A stretch of DNA of 64,000 nucleotides from an uncultured Dehalococcoidia bacterium (GCA_958295765.1 CATQHB010000002.1:2406091-2470090); one strand, 5' to 3'. Positions 42,019 to 51,844 are shown, numbered from the stretch's first letter. The notes: generated by a model not told the origin, from the letters alone. A program made the numbers and translations.

Positions 42019-44349
42019 ATGCGGAAAATCCCCCGCCTCTCCGAATATGGTAGGGCAAATATGCTGCCCAACGCGGCCGGCTGGACCGGGCTGGTGGTGG
42101 CAATGGTGGCGCTGTTGGCGGGGCTGGCCCTGCTGTACGGGGCGGGAACGGCGGCGGCCCAGACCACCGTCGATTATGACACCGATAACAACGGCCTCAT
42201 CGAAATCGCTACTACCACCCAGTTGAACGCCATCCGCCACGACCTGGACGGCAACGGCGACGCCACCCACGCCGACTACGTGGCCGCCTTTCCCAACCGG
42301 GACACTTCCAGCGGCGGGCGGATGGGCTGCCCCTCAGGAACCTGCACCGGCTACGAACTGACCGCGAACCTGACCTTCGATGACGACAGCAACAGCAACG
42401 GCAGCAGCGCCGGCGACCGCTACTACAACGGCGGGGCCGGCTGGCTGCCCATCGGCGACAATACCAACAAATTCACCGCCACCTTCGACGGCAAAAACAA
42501 CAGCATTTCCTACCTGTATATCAACCGCACCTCCGGGGCCGGGTCAAACCGGTCCGGGCTGTTCGGCAATACCGACGGCGCCACCCTCCGCAACGTTCAG
42601 TTGCTCAACGTCAACATAGATGCGTCATGGCGCGCCGGCGCCCTGGTCGGCCTGATGGAGGATGGAACCATCTCCAACAGCTACTCCACCGGCGACGTAG
42701 CGGTAACGGGAAACCGGGCCGGCGGGTTGGTCGGGCAGTTCCAGACCCTCGGAACGAACAGCGGAACAATCAGCGGCAGTTACTCCACCGCAGACGCCGC
42801 CGCCGCCGCCGGCGAGGCCGGCGGCCTCGTGGGGCTGATGCTGGGCGGCACCAACGGGAACGCCAGTGTATCCTCCAGTTACGCCACCGGCGACGTCACC
42901 GCAACCACCTATGCCGGCGGACTGGTGGGCCGAACCAACCCCGGCAACATCAGCGAAAGCTACGCCACCGGCGCCGTTACCGCCACCGGCGGTGGTGGCA
43001 AGGCCGGCGGCCTGGTGGGTTGGTTTAGTAGTTCCGCTGCCGGTAACGCCGTCGCGGTACAGCTAACCAGCAGCCTGACGGCCAGTTACGCCACCGGCCC
43101 GGTCAGCGTTAGCTCCTTCGGCAAGGCGGGGGGACTGGTGGGGGAAATGCACGCCGCTCTGACACTGGATGCCCACGCCGCCAACCGGGCCAACGCCAAC
43201 CTTACCGCCTGCTACGCCACCGGCGCGGTGGTCGGCGCCGGCGGCAACAACGACCTGGGGGGACTGGTGGGCTTCGCCTACAGCCAGCGCACTCCTTCAT
43301 CGGGCAGTGTTAATGGAATTACCAACGTGAATATCATCGCCAGTTACGCCACCGGCCCGGTAACCGGGCCCAGCGGCGCCGAAATCGGCGGCCTGGTAGG
43401 GGCCGAAATCACCACCGCTACGCCCCTTATTGGCAGCACCGGGGCCAGCAACATCAGCTACAGCCAAAGCTATTGGGACGCCGGAACCACCGGCATCGCC
43501 GACGACAGCGACACCGCCGCCCCGGAGGGCAAGACCACCCGGGCACTGCAACGGCCCAGCGGCTACTCCGGCCTCTACTCCGCCTGGAACGTGAACCTGG
43601 ACGGGGTAAGCGGCGGCGATGACCCCTGGGACTTCGGGATGCCGTTGCAGTACCCCAAGCTGAAGTACGGGACGCATCAGCCGGTAACCCAGGGCAGCCA
43701 GGCGATGGGGGAAACGGACCACAAGAACTTCCCGGTGGTGGGCGAACCCATCTGGGTCTGCCTGGGGCCGGGGGGCCGGGGCCTGCGGGGGGCCAGCGCC
43801 TCCTGGCAGTGGCAGCGTTCCGACAACGGGTACTCCGGCTGGACCGACGTGGACGCCAGCCGGGGGGCCGACCGGGCCGGCGGCGGCCCCAGCTACGCCT
43901 ACATCCCCAACAACGGCGACCTGAACAAATACTTCCGGGCCAGGATTGCCCTGACCGATGGCAGTACGGTTTACACCCGGGTTTTCGGCAAGGTGCGCGC
44001 CGCCGACGCCGCCACCGCCGGGACTGCGCTGACTTTCGCCAGCGGCAATACCAGCCCCCAGGTGAGCGCCGGGATGGTTACCGTAGCCGGCAACGGGACG
44101 CCGGCCGGGGCCGTCAGCCGCACCGTGCGTTGGGGCTGGCAGCGCTGCGACAACGCCGACTCTACTTATACCGACTGCCAGAACATCATCCGTTCCTTCC
44201 GCATCTGGGGTTCAGTTTCCGAAATCCTGAGCTACGACCCGGTAGCCGCCGACCAGGGCAAGTACCTGCGGGCCTACGTCTATTACGAAAACAGCAGCGG
44301 CGTGTGGACCAAGGCGGCAACACCCTTCACCGGGGTGGTAGGGCCGTAG
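42019..44349 (+). CDS. Secreted GLUG-repeat surface protein 1
   Basis: This 776-aa exported protein has a long signal peptide (hydrophobic GLVVAMVALLAGLALLYGAG, ending TAAAQT) and an N-terminal domain beginning YDTDNNGLIEIATTTQLNAIRHDLDGNG. Many GLUG-type repeats follow (AGGLVGQ, SSYATGDVTATTYAGGLVG; residues about 190-480), then a C-terminal part with two Ig-like modules around WQWQRSDNGYSGWTDVDA and RWGWQRCDNADSTYTDC. GLUG repeats form beta-rich stalks in surface adhesins and IgA-peptidase-like proteins. Cysteines at the C-terminus could form disulfides. No sorting signal or membrane anchor is seen. It is the first of a tandem pair. Confidence 0.82.
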   Translation: MRKIPRLSEYGRANMLPNAAGWTGLVVAMVALLAGLALLYGAGTAAAQTTVDYDTDNNGLIEIATTTQLNAIRHDLDGNGDATHADYVAAFPNRDTSSGGRMGCPSGTCTGYELTANLTFDDDSNSNGSSAGDRYYNGGAGWLPIGDNTNKFTATFDGKNNSISYLYINRTSGAGSNRSGLFGNTDGATLRNVQLLNVNIDASWRAGALVGLMEDGTISNSYSTGDVAVTGNRAGGLVGQFQTLGTNSGTISGSYSTADAAAAAGEAGGLVGLMLGGTNGNASVSSSYATGDVTATTYAGGLVGRTNPGNISESYATGAVTATGGGGKAGGLVGWFSSSAAGNAVAVQLTSSLTASYATGPVSVSSFGKAGGLVGEMHAALTLDAHAANRANANLTACYATGAVVGAGGNNDLGGLVGFAYSQRTPSSGSVNGITNVNIIASYATGPVTGPSGAEIGGLVGAEITTATPLIGSTGASNISYSQSYWDAGTTGIADDSDTAAPEGKTTRALQRPSGYSGLYSAWNVNLDGVSGGDDPWDFGMPLQYPKLKYGTHQPVTQGSQAMGETDHKNFPVVGEPIWVCLGPGGRGLRGASASWQWQRSDNGYSGWTDVDASRGADRAGGGPSYAYIPNNGDLNKYFRARIALTDGSTVYTRVFGKVRAADAATAGTALTFASGNTSPQVSAGMVTVAGNGTPAGAVSRTVRWGWQRCDNADSTYTDCQNIIRSFRIWGSVSEILSYDPVAADQGKYLRAYVYYENSSGVWTKAATPFTGVVGP

Positions 44350-44613
44350 TTAGGAGTTAGGAATTAGGAATTAGGTCGCGAACCGCCCCTACGTTGGGCT
44401 GAGGAATACCAACATCCATACCAACATCCGTTGAGCGTACCAACATCCGGGTAGGGGCGGGTTTATAACCCGCCCGCCGGTCAACGGCAAGAATGTGCCG
44501 GGACACGGGTATGCCATAGCCCAACGTAGGGGCGGTTCGCGAACCGCCCCTACGTTCACCCGAAAATGACCGGGTGAGGAATACCAACATCCGTTGCGAG
44601 TACCAACATCCAG

Positions 44614-44748
44614 GTAGGGGCGGGTTTATAAACCGCCCTTCCTCGGGTGCGGGAATGTTCAACAAGGGCATACCCCTTTTCCGGCATTTCCTTGACGTTG
44701 AACGTCGTTGCCGTTGAACACCAGGGCGGGTTACAAACCCGCCCCTAC
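44614..44748. repeat. Nested palindrome (family A core)
   Basis: Ends GTAGGGGCGGGTTTATAAAC and GGTTACAAACCCGCCCCTAC. One base lost from the left palindrome. Confidence 0.8.
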
Positions 44749-44853
44749 CATACAATCCATTGGGTGGTTCGACAAGCTCACCATGAGCGGGGTTTGTTCC
44801 TTGCCCAGACTTGGCACCCGCCCGGCATCCCCCAAGGCAACCGCCGCATAACA

Positions 44854-44950
44854 CCGTCGTTCCGGCGAAAGCCGGAATCCAGAAACCTCAGTAACCAGCA
44901 CGCTCTTTTCCGGGGGATTTCCTGGATTCCGGCTTTCGCCGGAACGACGG
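44854..44950. repeat. 97-bp hairpin (family C)
   Basis: Full-length copy with perfect end arms, 23 bases before the promoter of GLUG gene 2. Confidence 0.9.
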
Positions 44951-44973
44951 TGGCTCAAGCGCCAGAATGACGG

Positions 44974-45002
44974 TTGCCCCAACTTTCACGGGATACTATA
45001 AT
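44974..45002 (+). promoter_or_regulatory. Promoter of GLUG gene 2
   Basis: TTGCCC (44974-44979), 17 bases, then TATAAT (44997-45002), in the same conserved block as gene 1. Confidence 0.7.
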
Positions 45003-45041
45003 AGGCCCCGCAACCCTTACCTCAAGGATGGCGGGAGTGCT

Positions 45042-47420
45042 ATGCGGAAAATCCCCCTAACCCCCGAATATGGCAAGTCAACGATGCTGCCCCACGCGGC
45101 CGGCTGGACCGGGCTGGTGGTGGCAATGGCGGCGTTGCTGGCGGGCCTGGCCCTGCTGTACGGGCCGGGAACGGCGGCGGCCCAGACGACCATCGATTAT
45201 GACGCGGATAACAACGGCCTCATCGACGTATCCGACCTGGACCAGTTGAACGCCATCCGCCACGACCTGAACGGCAACGGCGACGCGACCCACGCCGACT
45301 ACGTGGCCGCCTTTCCCAACCGGGACACTACCGCCGGCGGGCGGATGGGCTGCCCGTCGGGAACCTGCACCGGCTACGAACTGACCGGGGAACTGACCTT
45401 CGACAAGAACGACGACGGGAAAGGCGACGACTCGGGCGACGAATTCTACAACGGCGGCCTGGGCTGGCTGCCCATCGGCGACAATACCAACCGATTCACC
45501 GCCACCTTCGACGGCAAAAACAAAGCCATTTCCGCCCTGTATATCAACCGCACCACCGGAACCGGGTCAAACCGGACCGGGCTGTTCGGCCGGACCACCG
45601 GCGCCACCCTCCGCAACATTCAGTTGGTCAACGTCAAGATAAATGCGGAAGGGCGGGCCGGCGCCCTGGCCGGCCACGTGGACGAGGGCAGCATCTCAAA
45701 CAGTCATTCCACCGGCGACGTAGCGGTAACGGGAGACCGGGCCGGCGGGTTGGTGGGGCAGCTCAACGCCGTGGGAGCGACCAGCGGAACCATCAGCGGC
45801 AGTTACTCCACCGCCACCGTCTCCGCCGCCGGCGGCGAGGCCGGTGGCCTCACCGCGCTGCTGCTGGGCGGCAACAGCGTAAACGCCAGTGTAACCTCCA
45901 GTTACGCCACCGGCGACGTTACCGCCACGACCAATGCCGGCGGCCTGGTGGGCCGGGTTGCCCCCGGAACCATCTACCAAAGCTACGCCACCGGCGCCGT
46001 TACCGCCAGCGGCGACAATGGCAAAGCCGGCGGCCTGGTGGGTTGGTTCCGGGGTTCCACCGACGGCGGCGGCTTCCCGGTACAGGTAGTCAGCAGACTG
46101 AGGAGCAGCTACGCCACCGGCCCGGTCCGCGTTACCGCCACCGGCGCCACCGCCGTCGGCAAGGCGGGGGGATTGGTGGGGGAAAGTAACGCCTCGATCG
46201 TGAACGATGGACACAGCAGCAACCGGGGCCACGCCAACATTCTAGCCAGCTACGCCACCGGCGCGGTGAATGGCGCCGGCGACAACAACGATTTAGGGGG
46301 ACTGGTGGGCTTAGCCCACAGCGAGCGCACGCCTTTTACTTCGTCGGGCGGGGTTGAGGGGGTCGGGGTTCATGGAATTACCATCGTGAACATCCACGCC
46401 AGTTACGCCACCGGCCCGGTAACCGGGGCCAGCACCGCCGAAATCGGCGGCCTGGTGGGGGCCGAAATCACCACCGCCACGCCCTCGCCCAATCCACCCG
46501 GGGAAAACAACGGCGGGTCGAGCAGCATCGCCATTGCCAGCAGCTATTGGGACGCCGGAACCACCGGCATCGCCGACGACAGCGACACCGCCGCTCCGGA
46601 AGGCAAAACCACTCGGGAACTGCAACGGCCCAGCGGCTATTCCGGCCTCTACGCAAACTGGAACGTGAACCTGGACGGGGTAAGCGGCGGCGATGACCCC
46701 TGGGATTTCGGGATGCCTTTCCAGTACCCCAAGCTGAAGTACGGGACTCAGGATCCGGTAACCCAGGGCAGCCAGGTAATGGGCGAAACGGATCACAAGA
46801 ACTTCCCGGTGGTGGGCGAACCCATCTGGGTCTGCCTCGGCGACTCCAGCCTGCGGGCGGCCAGCTCCTCCTGGCATTGGGAGCGTTCCGACAACGGGTA
46901 CTCCGGCTGGACCGCCGTCGACGCCAGCCGGGGGGCCGACCGGGCCGGCGGCGACCCCACCTACGCCTACATCCCCAACAACGCCGACCTGGGCAAATAC
47001 TTCCGGGCCAGAATCGCCCTGACCGGCGGCAGCACGGTTTACACCCGGGTTTTCGGCAAGGTGCGCGCCGCCCACGCCGCCACCGCCTCAACGACCCCGA
47101 TGGCCTTCGCCAGCGGCAATACCAGCCCCCTGGTGAGCGCCGGGGTAGTTACCGTAGCCGGCGACTGGCAGCCCACCGGGGCCGTCATGGACACCGTGCG
47201 TTGGGGCTGGCAGCGCTGCGACAACGCCGACTCTACTTATACCGACTGCCAGAACATCATCCGTTCCTTCCGCATCTGGGGTTCCGGCGCCGAAACCCTG
47301 AGCCACGACCCGGTAGCCGCCGACCAGGGCAAGTACCTGCGGGCCTACGTCTATTACGAAAGCAGCAGCGGCGTGTGGACCAAGGCCGAAACACCCCTCA
47401 CCGGGGTGGTAGGGCCGTAG
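45042..47420 (+). CDS. Secreted GLUG-repeat surface protein 2
   Basis: This 792-aa paralogue of the preceding gene has the same order: long signal peptide (MAALLAGLALLYGPGTAAAQT), the YDADNNGLIDVSDLDQLNAIRHDLNGNG domain, GLUG repeats (SSYATGDVTATTNAGGLVGR and similar) and the C-terminal Ig-like modules (WHWERSDNGYSGWTAVDA, RWGWQRCDNADSTYTDC). The two differ mainly in the repeat region and in loops such as SERTPFTSSGGVEGVGVHG. The start is the ATG at 45042, not the earlier open frame. Tandem duplication with divergent repeats suggests surface variation. Confidence 0.82.
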   Translation: MRKIPLTPEYGKSTMLPHAAGWTGLVVAMAALLAGLALLYGPGTAAAQTTIDYDADNNGLIDVSDLDQLNAIRHDLNGNGDATHADYVAAFPNRDTTAGGRMGCPSGTCTGYELTGELTFDKNDDGKGDDSGDEFYNGGLGWLPIGDNTNRFTATFDGKNKAISALYINRTTGTGSNRTGLFGRTTGATLRNIQLVNVKINAEGRAGALAGHVDEGSISNSHSTGDVAVTGDRAGGLVGQLNAVGATSGTISGSYSTATVSAAGGEAGGLTALLLGGNSVNASVTSSYATGDVTATTNAGGLVGRVAPGTIYQSYATGAVTASGDNGKAGGLVGWFRGSTDGGGFPVQVVSRLRSSYATGPVRVTATGATAVGKAGGLVGESNASIVNDGHSSNRGHANILASYATGAVNGAGDNNDLGGLVGLAHSERTPFTSSGGVEGVGVHGITIVNIHASYATGPVTGASTAEIGGLVGAEITTATPSPNPPGENNGGSSSIAIASSYWDAGTTGIADDSDTAAPEGKTTRELQRPSGYSGLYANWNVNLDGVSGGDDPWDFGMPFQYPKLKYGTQDPVTQGSQVMGETDHKNFPVVGEPIWVCLGDSSLRAASSSWHWERSDNGYSGWTAVDASRGADRAGGDPTYAYIPNNADLGKYFRARIALTGGSTVYTRVFGKVRAAHAATASTTPMAFASGNTSPLVSAGVVTVAGDWQPTGAVMDTVRWGWQRCDNADSTYTDCQNIIRSFRIWGSGAETLSHDPVAADQGKYLRAYVYYESSSGVWTKAETPLTGVVGP

Positions 47421-47885
47421 TTAGGAATTAGGAATTAAGAATTAGGAATTAAGAATTAAGAATTAGGAATTAGGAATTAGGTCGCGAACCGCCCCTACGT
47501 TGGGCTGAGGAATACCAACATCCATACCAACATCCGTTGAGCGTACCAACATCCGGGTAGGGGCGGGTTTATAACCCGCCCGCCGGTCAACGGCAAGAAC
47601 GCACCGGAAAACGGGTATGCCGTAGCCAACATACTCCGGCCCCGGGCCAGGGCGGGTTACAAACCCGCCCCTACCACACAATCCTTTGGGTGGTTCGACA
47701 GGCTCACCATGAGCGGGGTTCAGGGTACTTTCAACGTGGTTGGTATTATTCTTGGTAGGGGCGGGTTTATAACCCGCCCGCCGTTCAACGGCAAGGACGT
47801 ACCGGAAAACGGGCAGGCCGTAGCCCAACGTAGGGGCGGTTCGCGACCTAATTCCTAATTCTTAATTCTTAATTCCTAATTCTTA
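47421..47885. other. Repeat-packed region after the second GLUG gene
   Basis: Family E (47420-47480), a truncated family B palindrome (47479), a family A core (47557-47674), family D (47692-47715), a truncated family A/B pair (47755-47845) and family E (47848-47886). No gene is seen. Confidence 0.75.
47557..47674. repeat. 118-bp nested palindrome (family A core)
   Basis: Ends GTAGGGGCGGGTTTATAACC and GGTTACAAACCCGCCCCTAC. Confidence 0.85.
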
Positions 47886-47914
47886 TTGCGCGGAAGGGCG
47901 GTATCTCTGATAAT
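47886..47914 (+). promoter_or_regulatory. Putative promoter of the monooxygenase pair
   Basis: TTGCGC (47886-47891), 17 bases, GATAAT (47909-47914); the start codon is at 47985. Confidence 0.45.
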
Positions 47915-47984
47915 GGAACAAATTCCTGCTGCCTTTCCCGGCGCCTTAACCGCCGGCCGGACGCCTGAAGGAGACTGAATTCCG

Positions 47985-49211
47985 ATGAAAACGTCCTTCT
48001 TTCACCTGATGCCCTACCAGGGTTTGCCCCCGGATTTTGAGGCCAAGCACCATAGCGCGTGGGTGGATTTGCCCAATGAAAACTTTGACCCGGCGTTGGG
48101 CCAACAGCACTACGCCGACTACCTGGAGGAGTTGCAGTACGCCGACGCCCTGGGCTTTGACGGGGTGTGCGTCAACGAACACCACAACAACGCCTACGGG
48201 CTGATGCCCTCCCCCAACCTGATTGCCTCCATCCTGTCCCGCAGCACGGCCAACGGCGCCCTGATCGTGCTGGGCAACAGCCTGGCCCTGTACCAGCCGC
48301 CGCTGCGGGTGGCCGAGGAAATGGCGATGCTGGACTTGATGAGCGGGGGCCGCCTGGTGGCCGGCTTTCCCGTCGGCACGGCGATGGATACCACCTTTTC
48401 CTACGGGCAGACGCCCATCACCCTGCGGGAAAAGCACGCCGAGGCCCACGACTTGATAATGCGGGCCTGGGCCGAGCGGCAGCCCTTCGCCTTTAACGGC
48501 AAGTATAACCAACTGCGCTACGTGAACATCTGGCCCCGGCCCTTGCAGCAGCCCCATCCCCCGGTCTGGATTCCGGGCAGCGGCAGCCTGGAGACCTGGG
48601 ATTGGGTGCTGGATCGGGACTACGTTTACTGCTACCTGAGCTACTTCGGCTACCTGCGGGGCAAGCGGGTGGTCGATGGTTTCTGGAACCGGGTGGCGGA
48701 ACGGGGCATTGACGACAACCCCCACCGCCTGGGCTTTCTGCAACTGGTCTGCGTTTCGGAAACGGACGAATCCGCGGAACGGGAGTACGCGGCCCACGTC
48801 AAGTATTTCTACCAGAAAATGCTGCGGATTCACGCCCCCTTTGCCGAATCGCCGGGCTACCGTTCCATCGCCTCGGTGCGGGAGTCCCTGCGGCCCCAAA
48901 TCGGCGAGGAGGCGCAAAAGGCCGCCGCCGAACTGGAGTGGCGGGATTACGTTGAGCAGGGCCACGTCATCGCCGGCAGCCCGGCCACGGTGCGGGAAAA
49001 GCTGACCGAGGCCGTCAAGCTGCTCCGCGTCGGCCACCTGATGTGCCTGCTGCACATCGGCAGTATGCCCAAGGACTTGACCTTCAAGAACACCGAACTG
49101 TTCGCCCGGGAAGTAATGCCGGCGGTCAAGGACTTGTGGCAGGAATATGATGACCCCTGGTGGCCGGCGCGGTTAGCCAGCCAGCCCGCGCCGGCGGCGG
49201 TGGGGGATTAA
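47985..49211 (+). CDS. LLM-class flavin-dependent oxidoreductase
   Basis: This 408-aa luciferase-like monooxygenase or F420/FMN-dependent enzyme has the fold start MKTSFFHLMPYQGLPPD, ALGFDGVCVNEHHNNAYG (strand-2 acidic/His motif), GNSLALYQPPLRVAEEMAMLDLMSGGRLVAGFPVG (the central family motif) and PPVWIPGSGSLETWDWV. The substrate is not predictable. Such enzymes are numerous in SAR202-type Chloroflexota, which fits the other evidence. The ATG has GAAGGAG upstream. It is 57 bases from the ABM-type gene and may be co-transcribed. Confidence 0.88.
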   Translation: MKTSFFHLMPYQGLPPDFEAKHHSAWVDLPNENFDPALGQQHYADYLEELQYADALGFDGVCVNEHHNNAYGLMPSPNLIASILSRSTANGALIVLGNSLALYQPPLRVAEEMAMLDLMSGGRLVAGFPVGTAMDTTFSYGQTPITLREKHAEAHDLIMRAWAERQPFAFNGKYNQLRYVNIWPRPLQQPHPPVWIPGSGSLETWDWVLDRDYVYCYLSYFGYLRGKRVVDGFWNRVAERGIDDNPHRLGFLQLVCVSETDESAEREYAAHVKYFYQKMLRIHAPFAESPGYRSIASVRESLRPQIGEEAQKAAAELEWRDYVEQGHVIAGSPATVREKLTEAVKLLRVGHLMCLLHIGSMPKDLTFKNTELFAREVMPAVKDLWQEYDDPWWPARLASQPAPAAVGD

Positions 49212-49268
49212 CGGGCGGAAACGCCGGGTTAAGCGAATCACCACAGGATTACCAAAGGAGCAGTAACA

Positions 49269-49571
49269 ATGTACGGAGTAGTCGCCACCATCAACATCAA
49301 GCCCGGATTCAAGGAGCCGTTTATGGCCTCAATGCTGGAGGACGCCGACGGCTCGGTGAACAATGAGCCGGGCTGCCTGCGCTTTGACGTGCTGGAGGAT
49401 AACGAAAACCCCAACCGCATTTACCTGATGGAGGAGTACGTGGACGAGGCCGCTTTCCAATCCCATACCCAACAGCCCCACTTCATCAAGTGGCGGGAAA
49501 CCTGCCAGGACTGGTTTGACGGGCCGGCGGAAGTCCACCGGGTTTCCGGGGTCTATCCGCCGGGCAAGTAG
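49269..49571 (+). CDS. ABM-family monooxygenase, quinol-monooxygenase-like
   Basis: This 100-aa dimeric alpha+beta-barrel protein starts YGVVATINIKPGFKEPFMASMLEDADGSVNNEPGCLRFDVLEDNENPNRIYLMEEYVDEAAFQSH. The patterns N-x-PGCLxFDVL and EEYxDEAAFxSHxQxPHFxKW identify the antibiotic-biosynthesis-monooxygenase family, cofactor-free enzymes that oxygenate quinols or other aromatics. Length is normal. It is probably in the same unit as the upstream flavin-dependent oxidoreductase. Confidence 0.9.
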   Translation: MYGVVATINIKPGFKEPFMASMLEDADGSVNNEPGCLRFDVLEDNENPNRIYLMEEYVDEAAFQSHTQQPHFIKWRETCQDWFDGPAEVHRVSGVYPPGK

Positions 49572-49662
49572 GGCCGCAGCGTAAAACCGCTAAAAGCAAG
49601 GGGAACACCGGGGGGCGGGTATCGGCGATCCGGCATTAGAATTATGGTAGAATAAGCCCGGA

Positions 49663-50154
49663 ATGGACTGGCGTCGGTTAGAATTCTGGGTAACGATTGC
49701 TTTCGGGATAGCCGCCGGCTTGGCCCTGGCGATGCTGTCGGTCAACACCTGGGCGCCGGCCGGTTCCCCGCTGCGCCAACTGGCCTCAGATGAAACGGTA
49801 AACTTCCTGGGCGAGTTGGGCGATGTCAGCGGCGGGCTGCTGGTAATAGTATTTATCCTGATTTTTGGAGGGAATGTAATTATGACAGTGCTGCTCCGGG
49901 GCATTGAAAAACTCTCCGAAATGCGCGAGGAGCGCAAACGCATTAGAACCGAGGCGCGGGAGGAGGGGTTGGCGGAAGGCCGGGCCAAGGGTCGGGCGGA
50001 GGGCCGGGCCGCAGGACGAGCTGAGGGCCGGGCCGAGGGTCAGGCAGAAGGCCGGGCAGAAAACGCCCGGGAATGGGAAGATTGGGCCCGGAAACTGATT
50101 GATGAAGGAAAGCTATCTCCCGATGTGGAGCTTCCTTCCGACCCCGACGAATAA
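49663..50154 (+). CDS. Membrane protein with AEGR repeats
   Basis: This 163-aa protein has two helices (FWVTIAFGIAAGLALAMLSV; GGLLVIVFILIFGGNVIMTVLL) and a charged coiled-coil linker (GIEKLSEMREERKRIRTEAREEG). A run of 4-residue units follows (LAEGRAKGRAEGRAAGRAEG), ending in DEGKLSPDVELPSD. The three small ORFs between rpsB and tsf have the same plan (membrane helix, then AEGRA-type segment, then a short conserved tail). No function is known. Confidence 0.65.
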   Translation: MDWRRLEFWVTIAFGIAAGLALAMLSVNTWAPAGSPLRQLASDETVNFLGELGDVSGGLLVIVFILIFGGNVIMTVLLRGIEKLSEMREERKRIRTEAREEGLAEGRAKGRAEGRAAGRAEGRAEGQAEGRAENAREWEDWARKLIDEGKLSPDVELPSDPDE

Positions 50155-50374
50155 CCACCGGCCTTGGGCAATACACCAACCCGGTATGGGCTACCTTGCT
50201 GATTTGATGCTGACCTGGCAACGGCCGGCCGGCCGCAAGGGACGAAGTGGCGGCCTGACCCGGCTCAGCCAGACCCTTTTCACCCCAACGGCGCAGAGAG
50301 CAGAGCGTTTCACAGAGAATCTCTGTGTTCCTCTGTGCCTCCGGGGTGAAAATGTCTGCAATTTAATGCCGGAA
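50155..50374. other. Intergenic region with an inverted repeat
   Basis: It holds one inverted repeat (50277-50352) with arms TTTTCACCCCAACGGCGCAG and CTCTGTGCCTCCGGGGTGAA, enclosing CACAGAGAATCTCTGTG. It is of the CACAGAG/CTCTGTG kind found in many genomes. No gene is seen. Confidence 0.7.
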
Positions 50375-50404
50375 TTGCCCCGCTATCGGCCCCTGTGTTA
50401 TACT
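50375..50404 (+). promoter_or_regulatory. Promoter of the rpsB operon
   Basis: TTGCCC (50375-50380), 18 bases, then TATACT (50399-50404) with TG one base upstream (extended -10). The start codon of rpsB is at 50460. Confidence 0.6.
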
Positions 50405-50459
50405 GCCCGGCAATCAATCCAAAAATTCCTGAAAAGGGCAGGTTAGAAAGGCAGGTTTT

Positions 50460-51380
50460 ATGGTACAGTCGCTGGAGCGTCCGCCGGAACAGGCGCCCGT
50501 TGTTACTCCCCATCGCGAACCCCTGACGATGAAGTCTCTCCTGGAGGCCGGTGTCCACTTCGGGCACCAGACCCGGCGCTGGAACCCCCGTATGAAGCGC
50601 TATATCTTTACCCAGCGCAACGGTATCCACATCATTGACTTGCAGCAAACCCTGGGCCTGATGAACGAGGCTTATCGGGCAATGATCCAGGTCGCCGCCG
50701 GGGGCGGTAAGGTCCTGTTCGTTGGCACCAAGAAGCAGGCGCAGGAAGTGATGCAGAGCGAGGCGGAACGCTGCGGGATGTGGTACATCAACCAGCGCTG
50801 GCTGGGCGGCACCCTCACCAACTTCCAGACCATCCGCAGCCGCATCAACTATATGATCGAGTTGCAGCAGAAGCGGGACCAGGGCTATTTCCGCGTGCTG
50901 CCCAAGAAGGAAGGGCTGAAGCTGGAGGAAACCCTGGCTAAGCTGGAAAAGTATTTCCTGGGTATTCGGAACATGACCACCCTGCCCCAGGCGTTGTTTA
51001 TCATCGACATCTGCAAAGAGGACATCTGCGTCGCCGAGGCGCGCCGGATGGGTATTCCCATCTTTGCCATCGTGGACACCGACACCAACCCGGACCTGGT
51101 AACTCACCCCATCCCCGGCAATGATGACGCCGTCCGTTCCATCCGGCTGGTTACCGGCCGGCTGGCCTCCGCCATCCTGGAAGGGCAGGCGGAGCGGGAA
51201 GCGCTGCTGATGGAGCAGCGGGCGCAGGCGGAAGCAGCCGCCCAGGCCCAGGCAGCGGCAGAGGCGGGTGAAGGCGCCGAAGAGCTTTCCGATGAGGAAG
51301 CGGAGCACGTAGCCCTGGCTTCCATGCCCCTGGACGACCTGGCCCAACTGATGGAGCAGAGCCGGGAGGTGGCGGAGTAA
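50460..51380 (+). CDS. rpsB: 30S ribosomal protein S2
   Basis: S2 of the small ribosomal subunit (306 aa). The family core starts at [41 protein letters not shown] (residue 24), continues with [45 protein letters not shown] and ends [30 protein letters not shown]. The first 23 residues are an extension before the core, and the C-terminal 60 residues are an acidic, alanine-rich tail. First gene of the translation/isoprenoid operon. Confidence 0.97.
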   Translation: MVQSLERPPEQAPVVTPHREPLTMKSLLEAGVHFGHQTRRWNPRMKRYIFTQRNGIHIIDLQQTLGLMNEAYRAMIQVAAGGGKVLFVGTKKQAQEVMQSEAERCGMWYINQRWLGGTLTNFQTIRSRINYMIELQQKRDQGYFRVLPKKEGLKLEETLAKLEKYFLGIRNMTTLPQALFIIDICKEDICVAEARRMGIPIFAIVDTDTNPDLVTHPIPGNDDAVRSIRLVTGRLASAILEGQAEREALLMEQRAQAEAAAQAQAAAEAGEGAEELSDEEAEHVALASMPLDDLAQLMEQSREVAE

Positions 51381-51510
51381 CGGCCCGCCGCCGGGCCGGC
51401 TGAACCGAGCCGCCGGCCCAAACGCCAACTCTGAGTGAAAAGCTATCAGGAAATTCATTGGAAAATACTGGGTAGCTTACTATATCAGCTACCCAGTCTA
51501 TGCCGGCATT

Positions 51511-51828
51511 TTGCTAGCGCTGTACCGCCACTCACCCCGGTGGCAGGAAGATTGGCTGTCCGTGCTGGCGGACATTCTCGCTGTGGCCCTGGGGTTAGCC
51601 ATAGCATCCACAATCCTCGTAGAGGTGATCGGCCGTATGGTGTTGCTGATACCGGATGCCGTTAAGAAAATAAAGGCCCAAGGCCACGCCGAGGGCCGGG
51701 CAGCCCAGAGCAAACGCTACCAGGAAGCCTATGAACGCTTCGGGGTAGAAGTGAACGGCGTGCTGATGTTGCCAAACACCCGGGAAGTCGCCGAGTTCCT
51801 GTCGGGGGAGTCCGAGCAGAAGCCTTAA
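51511..51828 (+). CDS. Small membrane-linked protein, tandem copy 1
   Basis: This 105-aa form starts at a TTG (51511). The frame is open from about 51430 and would add a first hydrophobic helix (YWVAYYISYPVYAGILLALY), so the start is uncertain. It has the membrane helix LADILAVALGLAIASTILVEVIG, then MVLLIPDAVKKIKAQGHAEG (residue 43 on), RAAQSKRYQEAYERFGVEVNGVLMLP, and an acidic end. It lies between rpsB and tsf. Copies 2 and 3 repeat only the part from MVLLIP onward. Function unknown. Confidence 0.6.
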   Translation: MLALYRHSPRWQEDWLSVLADILAVALGLAIASTILVEVIGRMVLLIPDAVKKIKAQGHAEGRAAQSKRYQEAYERFGVEVNGVLMLPNTREVAEFLSGESEQKP

Positions 51829-51844
51829 TCCGGGGGTAGGCCGT

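Larger units (their letters stand above)
44350..44973. other. Repeat-packed region between the two GLUG genes
   Basis: It contains family E, truncated and complete family B palindromes (44383 and 44526-44553), a family A left half (44451-44475), a family A core (44614-44748), family D (44766-44790) and a 97-bp hairpin (44854-44950). The first 140 bases are near-identical to those after gene 2; the last 280 match those before gene 1. Confidence 0.75.

Noticed and set aside
51435-51665. 76-codon frame starting MKSYQEIHWK before small gene copy 1
   Set aside because: It overlaps the better frame, which encodes membrane helices and the conserved MVLLIP segment; the C-terminal part has no sense as protein.
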